From Sipunculus nudus (Eukaryota > Annelida > Sipuncula > Golfingiida > Sipunculidae), in assembly GCA_026874595.1 (NCBI GenBank), contig CM049310.1:8558001-8622000 (forward strand): DNA of 64,000 nt, read 5' to 3'. Under the pieces are notes generated by a model. It saw nothing but the letters and a program-made list of their open reading frames with translations. It was not told the DNA's origin and did no database searches. Below, piece by piece: positions 39,301-51,300 of the stretch (positions within the stretch are counted from its first letter, which is position 1; every line of letters starts with the position of its first letter). The translations under genes and the position numbers were made by a program.

Positions 39301-42300
39301 CCCCCCCCCCCCCCGCAAACCCAACCCACCAAGTGTTATGCAGTAATTGTTATTGTTTTCACTGTATCTCCTTAATTGTAATGCTGTTTCCACTCTGATA
39401 TGCAAAAACTTTCCATGAAAAAATAATTCAAGGTGTAATCCAGAAGATGCAATGTTGTGTAATGTAGCATTTTTAAAGAAATCAGTTTTCTTTTAAATGA
39501 TTTTAACAAATATAAATGAACCCATCAGTATGCTTAGATTATTATAAAATATGAAGCACATTATGGATAAATAAAGACACAATTTAAAATTGTGAAATCT
39601 AAATCAAGTATTATTTTTAGATATTTATTGTTTTGCAGATTTAAAAGATATATTTTTGTGGTAAAAAATAAATAAACATTTGTATGCATGATGTGGTGTT
39701 ATCTGACAAGATTGAGATTTATGATGATGCAATTGAGAATTATTAATCAACTTTTATATTCAGATATATATGTTAAATTGGAAATGTATAGAAATATAAA
39801 CTTAAATTAGACAATAATTGATGTGATAAAAAAATCAGGATTTAATACAAACATTTGTTCATTATTTTCCTGCCTCAGCAGAATTCGAGATCAGGCTTTG
39901 TTTGCTCTGTTTTATGTTGTTCATTAGCTATATTTCAACTGTATACATTTCATAAAAAAATACATATTTATTTAATAATATATATTATACAAAAAAATAG
40001 ATTCAATTGAACAAATGTGTAAACTACTGAAATGTCAACAGTTAATCGAAAAACCAACTAATGATCATGGTAATAGTAAAGATCATTTGTTCACAAACTG
40101 CTCACATGCTTTAGTTTCAACAGTTGGAAACACATGGTCAGGTCACAAAATATTTTTTGCAACAATTTCTTGCTCATCAATACAAACCAATCATATAAAC
40201 CAACCATGGCCTTTATTACCTCTTCCTCTTACACTTTATCTCCATTAGATAATTTTTTAGATTTTTACCTTCAAGGTTAACGTCAGCTGAGCACAGTGAC
40301 CCATAGGTCCCTTGTTCTACATTTTAGAGCTGATTGTAGAAAAACACTCAGAAGCTTATATCTCAGGAACCATTGTGTGGATTTTCACAAAACTTACTAT
40401 GATCATCGGGACTGATGTTCTGTACGTGCTGCACAATTTTGGTGGCATCACCTGCAATTTCTGATTTTTTAATGAAATTTTATCGGATTTTTCAATTTTG
40501 GCCTTTTGTGCAGGATATCTCCAAAGGTATTCAACTAAGGAACTTCATTATTTCAGTGCTTTTGCATCATATTTACAAAATCTTGATCAAGTTCAAAGAT
40601 GGGTGGTCTTGACCTACTTTTCAAGGTCACAGAGCTTAGTATAGAAAAAAACTTAGGGGGATATTTCTCAGGAAGCATTTGGTGGATTGTTATAAAAAAT
40701 GGTACATACCTCTCCAATTTAAATTTATAACTGATTATCAGCTTTTGCTAATATTCTATTTTCGCAATGCAATGCTTACAGTACTGGCCCAATGTTTGGT
40801 CTGTGGGCGCATCATGACCACTTACAGATCAAGTTCGCGTTTCGTCCCAGTTAACCTATTTTTGACCATATGACAGATCCTGAACATAGAAAATTTCATG
40901 AAAGACAGAAATTTTTATGAAAAATGCACATCTATGGACTTTTTAGCCCTCAGCTTTTTAGCCCTTAGGCTGATGGGCTATTGTCGTCACCCAAGCTGTC
41001 CGTCCGTCCGTACGGCGTCCGTTAACTTTTACCTTGTGAGCGGGATATCTTGAAAAGGATTCACCGTCAGAATTTTATTTCCTTGGTAAAGATGTATATT
41101 GACAAAATCTCGGTCAAGTTCGAAGATGGGTGACCTTGACCTATTTTCTACATTTTAGAGCTGATTATAGAAAAACACTTAGATGCTTATTACTCAGGAA
41201 CCATTTGATGAATTTTCACAAAACTGACTATGATTATTGGGACTGATAATCTGTACCTGCTACACAAGTTTGGTGGCGCCACCTACAATATATGATTTTA
41301 AATGAATTTTTATCTGATTTTTCAACTTTGGGCTTGTGAGCAGGATATCTCTAAAAGGATTCATCGTAGGAATTTTATTTTTTCGGTGAAAATGTATATT
41401 GACAAAATCTCAGTCAAGTTCAAAGATGGGTGACCTTGACCTATTTTTCTACATTTTAGAGCTGATTATAGAAAAACACTTAGATGCTTATTACTCAGGA
41501 ACCATTTGATGAATTTTCACAATACTTACTATGATCATAGGGAGTGCTGGTCTGTAACTGCTGCACAAGTTTTAGGGGCGCCACCTGCAATTTCTGATTT
41601 TTTATGAATTTTTCTTGGATTTTTCATCTTTGGCCTTGTGAGCGGGATATCTCTAAAAGGATTCACAATAGGAATTTTATTTCTTTGGTGAAGATGTATA
41701 TCGACAAAATCTCAGTCAAGTTCGAAGATGGGTGACCTTGACCTACTTTTCAAGGTCACAGAGCTGATAATAGAGTAAAACTCAGAAGCTTATTTTCAGG
41801 AAGCATTTGGTGGATTGTTATGAATCATGGTACATACCTCTCCATTTTAAATTTATAACTGAGACATGTACAGATATACATCCATGTGAGAACAGATATT
41901 TAGTACTTGTTACTGTTACCACCTCTAAACACTGTTCTTTTGGCTGAGGGCTTTTGTCAGCTTCTGCTGATATTCTGGTTTTCACAATGCCTGCATACTG
42001 GCCTGATTTTTGGTGTGTTGCTTGATAATGACCCGTTACAGATCGAGTTTGCATTTTGCCCTTCTTGACCTACTTTTGACCATACAACACCTCCTGAACT
42101 TAAAAATTTTTACAAAATTTAACAAATGTTTCTAATTTGCCCCAGGCAGGGGCATTTGTGTCGTTCCAACACATCTAGTTTTACTGTTGATCACCCATAG
42201 TGCATGTTTTCTTTCTCATGACTGATAGTACCTGATGCAAGTTTATTTCTTTTGTATATTGACATAAGGAAACAAATTATTGAACAAAATGTTTTGCAGA

Positions 42301-45300
42301 CACTGTTACATATATATTTACCAGGTAGAACACTGTATTTCATGTTTACCTAATGTGCCTGGTAAAAGAACTGGCCATGGTAAAATAAATGGTCCTTTAT
42401 TTGGCACCAATTTTCAGTCACCTTGGTGAAGAAGAATAACATAGGACCATTTTTCAAGGGCAGGCATTAAGGACCAACGTTTTTATCAATCCACAATTTT
42501 TTAATGCGTCATTTAGTTGTCTTCAGAATTTTCCACTACACTGGTCATAAATCATTGAAAAAGAAAGGTTGACATGCCAGCCAGACAAACACCCTTGACC
42601 TCCCTGTAAGGAAAGAATCAATATCCTGTGTGGCAACAAAGGGTGTTTTGTAATAAAATTGTGCAGCACTATGTTTTGTCCTAAAAAATGGAACTGCTTG
42701 AAGCATCAATTTGTTCACTGGCAGACATATTGGTATCGACCATTCCATTACTTATTAGGGAATAGATATAAAAAAAACTTTATTTATTTTACAACTTGAC
42801 TGGATTGTACAATGGATTGTACAACTAGTTATAAGAACTAATACAAGGCACTCTCCATGGCTCGGATATTGGCGCTCTGTAGTCGGTAAGGTTGGAGGAA
42901 ACTGAGGACCAGGAGAAAACCACTGACCTTGGATGGGCCAATACAATCCAGTGTCATATTATTGCCACACCGGGAAACAACCAGGGTCGCCAGCGGAGAT
43001 GGCCGAGCGTTTTACCACTCAACTGTCCAACAGAGTTTATTGAAATCCACCCCATTGTGACCATGAACTACTCCATTGCAATTTTAATTTTAGGAATTTG
43101 TAATTATTGGCAATTTAATGACTACCCATTACAGCTGTAATTGGTGGAATGACTGTTCCATCAGTTTTAGAGATTGACTGCCATAGTGCATTAATGATTC
43201 ATTTAAGTTAGCCGTTCAACCAGATCACAAGAGTAGCCAAACTGACTATTTTATTAAAGTTCTGTTTGCTACAGTACCCATGATGAAATTTTGACTTGAG
43301 CTTTTCACAAATTCATGTTATAAGTATAAATGCAGTTAGTCCTTCTAGGCTTTCAAATAGGTACTGACCTTAATGGCCTGACTCTAACAGGCATTAACAT
43401 TAACATATGGTGCCAAATTAGGATGACACTCTTGTCTGGGCTGTAACATACACAAGATCTTGACACAATGTGTTCAACATAGTGAAAATAAATGAAATAT
43501 CAGGACCCTCGCCTCCCATATTCATACAAAGCCTAGTGCTCTTTACACTGGCTGCTAACTTTTTGTCAGTATTTTTCTTTTTTAGTATGCTTGTAGACAC
43601 ATTATTAGCTGATGGCCCCAAAATACTTCTTAAAGTGGTTCCAGCTTCATTTAAGCTGCCAATAAGCAAACACCAAAGCTTATATCATACAGAAAAGCAA
43701 ACACCAATCCTTATATCATTCAGAAAAGTATCCACTGAAAAAGGAGTTGATATTGTGTGTCAAGAAAATTGAAAAAAAAAAAAAAAATAGGCTTGGTTCA
43801 GATTGTTAGCAATGAATGTACATATGGTGAATATACATAATGTGCCATGAGCTGCCATTTTGTTCAGATTATTATTTACAGATCATGACACCCCAGAACT
43901 TTTTTAAATATGATAGTTTTTTTAGCTCAGCTGACTATAAGTCATCTGAGCTATAGTCGTGGTCCTTTGTCCGTCTTCTGGCCGTCCGGCCGTTAACAGG
44001 GCACGTTTTAAAACCGTTGGACCTACGAATCCAAAATTTTGCATACCATTAGATGTCCCCAAAATCTCCTACCATACCGAAAATTGGGTCATTAGGACTT
44101 CGTTCCTCTGAGATATTAAGGAAAAACCTCCATTTTCCATAAAAAAGCCATAGTTACACTTCAAGGCTGCCTAATATCAAAACCACTGATCTGTTTTTGA
44201 TCATATTTAGTATTCATATTCTTCCATACATTTTCTATGAACATACCAAAAATAAGGTCAGTATTGGGTACTTTTTTAAAGTTATGGGCCCAAATATAAT
44301 GCAATTTTTAAAAAATCAGGAAATATATTTACTCACCTAACATGAGAATTGCTGAAGCTGGAGACTTTTTTTCAGGAATTTAACTTTATTTAATCAAGAT
44401 TCAATTGTTACCCAAAATAAGATCTGAATTTTGCAAATTTTTTCAAGTTATTAGCATAAATAAAAAATCAATACCTTAAATTTTGTCCAAATTTAGCAAT
44501 GGCACTTTTTTCCCTGTAAGCACTGTTGATTTAATTTTCACAGCATATATACATAAGGATTTATTCTTATAAAATCTGGAATTTCAAAGGAATTGATTGA
44601 AAAGAGTAGCTTTTATTCAAGTTTTCATACACCATGTCAAGTGTTGTTTACATCTAGCCCACTTAGTAGTACGGCCTTCACTTGCATTATGTAACCCACC
44701 CCACGCAGCTTGCCTTAGCTCAGCTTGGCCACTACTAGCAGGCTTCCTCTCTGCCCTGCACTCCCCCCCCCCCAGATGGTGCATTAACTAGATGAATGTT
44801 ATAATTTTCTGTATTTTATTTTATTCTTGGCTATGCTGCATTTTAGATTTTGTTTTGTACCACCAGGTTTACAATGATTAAAGTGCACATTTAATTGTGT
44901 CCACAAAGTGGTGTATTGCTATGAAAGTGTGGATGTTCTTCAGATAAGTAATTCCTTACTTCAGAAGAGTAAAAACTTCACCAGGTGTGAAATTGACTAT
45001 TAATTCCAGTAATAAACTAGAATACGGGTAGTCGACAAGCGACTTCGTGTATCCGCCTAAATCAGACTGGAACGGGTGAAGTGAGGCATGGATTGAGTGG
45101 CAAGGGGGAATAGAGTAAAGTGTTGCATATTAGCATGGATGTCTGCAGCCAAATTGTGAATGTAGGTTGCGCCACCTACCACAAAATCCAGAAAGCCGTC
45201 CAAGTTGTATACATATGCAAAATTTAAGGCAGATAAGTCAAACCACTTCATGAATATGAGTGATTTTAGCCCGTGGCAGACAAACAGATGGACGCTGTGC

Positions 45301-48300
45301 AAAAATGGTTGAAGGTGGCGCCACCAGTTTTGCGTATGATAAAGAGCTATGTGAGATCTATACACATGCAAAATTTTGGCCCAATCGGTCAAACAGTTCC
45401 CGAGATATGAGCTTGGATGTCTGCAGCGTAAACGTGAATGTAGGTGGCACCACCTGTCATAAAATCAGAAAAGCTATCCAGGATGTATACACATGCCGAA
45501 TTTCAGGTGAATTAGTCAAACCACTGCAGAGATATGAGTGATTTTAACCCAAGGCAGACAAACAGATGGACACTGTGCAAAAATGGTTGCAAGTGGCGCC
45601 ACCTTTTTTGTGTATGTTATAAAGCTCTCCAAGGGCTACATTTGTGCAAAAAAAATTTCCTGATCGGTCTAACGGTTCCTGAGATATGTGGGTTTATGTG
45701 TGAAAACAGACGCACAAACGGACGCAGAGCACAGAGGAAAGGTCAGAGGTCAAAACAAAATGGGGGCGCAGCAGTTCACATGTGACCCGAACATAATCCC
45801 GGGTTTAGTAAAATTCTGCCCAGCGGTTACGGAGGAGTTCTCCGGACACCTACGCGGCGGCAGCGGCGGTGGGCTGAAAACATAGTATCCCCAAAACTCT
45901 GTTTTGGCGGATACAGTTATAGCTGAGATTGTAATTAGCATAATAATATTGATTGTCCCTCATTCAACCAAGAGTGTGTATACTTTATTTGAAAAGATGT
46001 TTTTATTTTATCAAATTTACTTAATCTTTTATTTTATTTTGGTGAATAAAATTAAGCATGTACTGAAAACTCAAGTGTGCAAAACTTTTTAATAGTGATT
46101 CAAGGAATATTCTTGTAGATGCCATGTTGTGGCATTATTTTCTTTTAAATTCTGTTTAAATATTTGTGATTTAAAAATAATAAAATATATGTGTATGCAT
46201 AATATGACCCAATATGAGCTACACTCTTGATATGTAATGATTCCAACTTAGAATTCTAATATTTTAACTTATATTTTCAGTTTTTTATTACACATTTATA
46301 AAACTTGAAAATAAAAAAAAAAATGAATAAGATAAAAACTATAAATGGAAAAAGTGGATATGCTAAAAAAAATAGGCTAATATATAAACTTAAATGCATT
46401 ATTCCCTTGAAAGTGAAATAAAGGTATTAGTCCATTCTGTCTACTTGCCTGTCCATCTGTAAATTTTTCATATGAATCACAGTATCTCAAAATTTTTACT
46501 GTTTTTTTCATGATAGTCTTGTCAGAGTATTAGTTTGCAGTCATATATTTAAAACTTTACTATAACCAAGTAGGAGGGCCCCTTTCCTCCTAGCTTCCCA
46601 TATGCTTATAAATCCAGTGTTATTCCATCACAGATGGCCAGGTGTGCCTACAACTGCAATTTAGCTCGGTTTGAATGTAGTATTTTCCCATGCCTGTCAC
46701 AATAGAATATTTTGTATATTTTGCATTTGCAAACATTTCAAACTTAAGCTGAGCGCCCTGACCCATGGGTCCCTTGTTTTTATCAGGTTGTGCAAGAGTA
46801 TGAGAGAGCGGTTATATTCAGATTGGGTCGCCTCTTGGCTGGAGGAGCCAAGGGTCCAGGTATGTACTTGAACTGCCACCTGGTAACAATTTATTCAACT
46901 AAATGATTCAAGACACTCTGGATATTAAATATTGCACAGACATCATTTGTGATCAAACCTGTGTCAGGGTTCTGACTGCATGTGTAACAGTTAAAGACAC
47001 AAATTAAGTATAAGAATTCAAAACACAAAATAAATAAACCCTTGTAAATGAGTAAGTATCATGTTTTAGATTTTAATTGTGTACACATTTAATTTATCAA
47101 CAAACTGTGCTCTTTTCTGCTTTGAATTTAATCCAGCAGACATTTGGTTTTATCAGGTGATATCTCTTAATGATAATTGTTCACATATATCCAATTCTTC
47201 TTGATGTTACATAAATTTTTAAGGGAATTTAGGTTTCTTATCCTTTCATTTGTACATTCTTGCAAATTCATATACATGACATTTTAATCCATATCTGAAA
47301 CCCTTTATAAATACTTCAAGCTTTTCTGATGAGCTCAGAATGTTACTTTTTTAAATATATTTTTGCAATTAGAGATTTAATTGAATAAGTTTATGATGAA
47401 GTAAAATCACTTAATCATATATTTCAAGCATACTGGTATCCTATATTCATATTTATATTGATATAAATATTGATTTTAATTAAATAAGTTTAAGACAAAT
47501 ACCGGTTTAATATGTGAAGTAGTTGGCAATCTTAATAATGATACTTTGCTCGATGAAGTATAATTATCATCCTTTTCAATCATGCATAACTCTTTCTCTG
47601 GTGACTTTGGTATCATATTCTTGAAGGTAGATTAATGATAGATTAAGTATTGTATTCAAACATAAAAATAATACACTTTATAAAAAAACTTTATAATACT
47701 TTGTTCCTACATAATAAGCTATATTAACATAGGAAGATTATGCTGCAGATGTTACTAAGTAGATTATATATCAAGTACTCTCTTTAAACAGGCCATACTG
47801 CGGATATAATAATTTCAGTTTGCATGTTACAGGTCTCTTCTTCATTCTGCCATGCATTGACAACTACCTGAAGGTGGACATGAGGACCGTTTCATTTGAT
47901 GTTCCTCCACAAGAGGTCAGCACTGAAGTTATCACATAACCAGATCCCTCCATCTGTATCAGTCTCATAGATCCTAAGGGCTGTCTCAGGAGTGTGTGTG
48001 GAACAGAGCCAAACCGTTAATGTGCCACAACTTAGAGAAAATATTTAGTATTCTGAATATGTGGCATTTAGTGGTTTCAAGACCTTGCTTTTGTTAATAC
48101 ATGAGAAACTGAGAGAAAAAATATGTGCACTCCTGAGACTGTCCTGCCATCTTAAGGAAAGAATTTTTTTTCATTTTCTTGTTGCTTTTTTTGCTATTGT
48201 TTTCTTATTGGTTTATTTGTATATTGCCAAAGCAATCCAGTAGTATGAGTTTTTAAGCACAGCCAGTTCATAGGGAAGATGCCATTAATTATGTTATGAC

Positions 48301-51300
48301 TAGAGGTGATAAATTTTTTTCAGTAAATTGATGATTATGTATTATGCATATTAAAAATGCAATAAGTTTAACTTTATTTGCTATCATTCAGTCACCAGCA
48401 CATAGATCTAGATTACATACAGATAAATGGCCATTGTTATCCATATCTGAACAATATATAATTTTTACATTTGTTGAATTTCAGGTTCTTTCAAAGGATT
48501 CAGTTACTGTGGCAGTAGATGCAGTTGTATACTACAGGATAGCAAATGCTACAGCATCTATTACAAATGTGGAAGATGCCAACAAATCTACAAGGTTGCT
48601 AGCGGCAACAACCTTGAGGAATGTCCTTGGAACAAAGAGCCTGTCTGAGATTTTAGCAGAGAGGGAGACTGTCAGTCATTTCATGCAGGTAAGATCAGGA
48701 TCAATCAATAGGGCTGTGTACACTTTCTTATTCTACCATGAAGTACTGTTATAGAACACCAGTCCAGACAATGGGGACAGATTGAAACATTTTATATAGA
48801 CCTATTTGAAGTATGGTATGTTGCAGCATTACTTCTGTCAAAACAATGCTGCTATCTTTTATCTTAACACTGTCCAAATGATTCATGTACATTTAAAACC
48901 AGATAATGAGTAACAATTCAAAGCTGTCTGAAATATGAATATCAGTCCTACTACTATGTATTAAAATACATTTTTCAGGGGACAAGCCTTTCTTACCCCA
49001 GTTGACTGAAAGTCATCTGAGCTATAGCAATCACTCTTTTTGTCCATTGTCCATCTGTCCACTAACAAGACACAAATCATAACCGTTGGACCTTGAATCT
49101 TCTTAATTGACATCCAGAGAGGTCCATGAGAAGTCTCCTTGGAAACCTGAAATAAGGTCTCTGTTACCCATATCCCCTGAGCTATGGGCACATAAGTTCC
49201 CCTAGATTAATTAAAAATTTGATACCAAAGCTCCAGTATCTGAATAACTAATGCATTGATCATCATGATTCATTGCATGCATATTAGTGATGGAGTGTTT
49301 CATCAGTTTCTGCAGACTGGTAGCACCATCTGAATTTTTAAAAATTTTTACGCATTTTTTTTTTATTTTTTTGAGACCATCAAATGACATGGTCATCCGA
49401 TAACAGGGCACAAATAATAACTGTTGAACTAAGAAACTTCTAAGTTGACATGCTGAGATGTCTATGAAAAATCTTGTGATTTAGAAGGGTAATATACATT
49501 TTATTAACCACCATTGTATGCTGATCTCTCTAATTAGAATTAGAAAAATGAATGGAACATGCAATCTTGAGCACTTGTGAGCTGGTGAGCTGCATTTCCA
49601 TATATGACTGAAATGTCATCTCTGAAGCTTACATTAAAGACTATTACAGTAAATAATGTATATTATGGCATAAATTTACACTTCTTCATAGATTTTAAAG
49701 AAAATTTACGCTGTTTTCGAAGATGCAATTTTTTTCTCATAAAATCCTTACTTGTAGACCTAGAATATATGCATAGGCAGTATGCATTTTAATATGTTAT
49801 AAAATTTAGCATGTACTCTTACACCCTGAGGTTTCGATTCTTATAAAGAATGGTTTTGTACTGAATAATGTTATTTTCTCATGTACATTTTAGACTTCAC
49901 TAGATGAGGCAACGGACCCATGGGGTGTCAAGGTGGAAAGGGTGGAAATGTAAGTAACAAAATGTACTTTAACTATACATGTTGAACACCAATGTTTTGA
50001 TAAATTAGTTGTAAGAAAGTTTTAATAAATATTGGGGAACCAGTTCAATGCATTATTTGGAATTTTGACTGATCAATCAGCAATTTATGTAAATACAGTA
50101 GTTCAATTTTTAGCTCAGCTGACTACAAGTCATCTGAGCTATAGTCGTGGTCCATTGTCCGTCGTCCATCCGTCGTGCCGTCCGTCTGTCCGTCCGTCTG
50201 TCCGTCGGTAGATGTGGCACGTTTTGAAACCAAAAATTCAGCATAGTGTTAGATGTCCCCAAGATCTCCTACCATGCCGAAAATTGGGTCTTTGCGACTT
50301 TGTTCCTTTGAGAAATTAAGGAAAAACCTCAATTTTTTATTAAAAACCTATTTTCACACTTCAGGGCTGCCTTATATCAAAACCACGCATCTGTTTTTCC
50401 TCATATTTACCATAAATATTCCTCTATATAGTTCCCATGTACATGCCAGAAATTGAGTCAGTATTATTTAATTTAAAAAAGTTATGGGGAGAACATTATG
50501 CATTTTGTAAAAAATCAGGAAAGATATTTGATCACTTAACACAAAAAATGTTAAAGCTATGGACCTTTTTTTCAAGTAATATAACTTAAATTAATCAAAA
50601 TTAAATTGTATACCCAAAATTAGAACAAAATCTTTTAAATTTTTTAAAATATTAACAAAAATAAAAAATTGGTTCCTTAAATTTTGCCTAACTTTGACCA
50701 TGGCACGTTTTTTTCTTGTAAGTACTGTGGATTTAATTTTCTCAGCATGTTTTTGTTAGCATTTTGTCTGTTAACACCAAAAATTTGAAACCAGTTGATC
50801 AAAAACTGTAGATTTTATTCAAATTTTCAAGCACCATGTAATATATTGTTTACATCAGTCTAGTGTTATGCAGTTTGCAAGTGCTCAGCTCCCCAGCTTA
50901 AGCTCTCAGTACCTAAAATTTGGCATACAAATAGATGTCTCCAAAATCTCCTACCATGCCAAGAATTTGGTCACTAGGACTTAATACCTTTGAGATATTA
51001 ATGAAAAACTTCATTTTTCAATTAAAAACCCATTTTTACACTTCAATACTGCCTAATATCAAAACCACTGATCTGACTTTAATCATATATAATATACATG
51101 TTTTTCTATACATTCTCTGTGCACATGCAAGAAATGATGTCAGTATTGCATAATTGTTTTAAGTTATGGGCCCAAACATAATGCACTTTGTAAAAAATCA
51201 AGAAATATATTTTCTCCCTTAACAAGGGGCTTGCTGAAGCTAGAGATTTTTTGTCAGGGATGTAACATTATTTAATCAAGATTCAATTGAATACCCAAAA

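Larger units (their letters stand above)
37723..42178 (+). mobile_element. Family E rolling-circle-like element with nested D and A
   Basis: The 5' hairpin is almost perfect: TATGCCCCcGCCAC pairs with GTGGCcGGGGCATA (37723-37753). GTCCGTC-type repeats follow. E modules (landmarks TTTCGCAATGCCTGCAG and TTACAGAT.GAGTT.GCGTTT) lie at about 37825, 37995, 40760 and 41970. The 3' end (42141-42178) has GGCAGGGGCAT, the inverse of the 5' end, the hairpin TGTGTcgttccaACACA and CTAG before TT, a classic Helitron-style CTRR terminus. The middle is occupied by D sequence, itself holding an A element. Confidence 0.75.
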
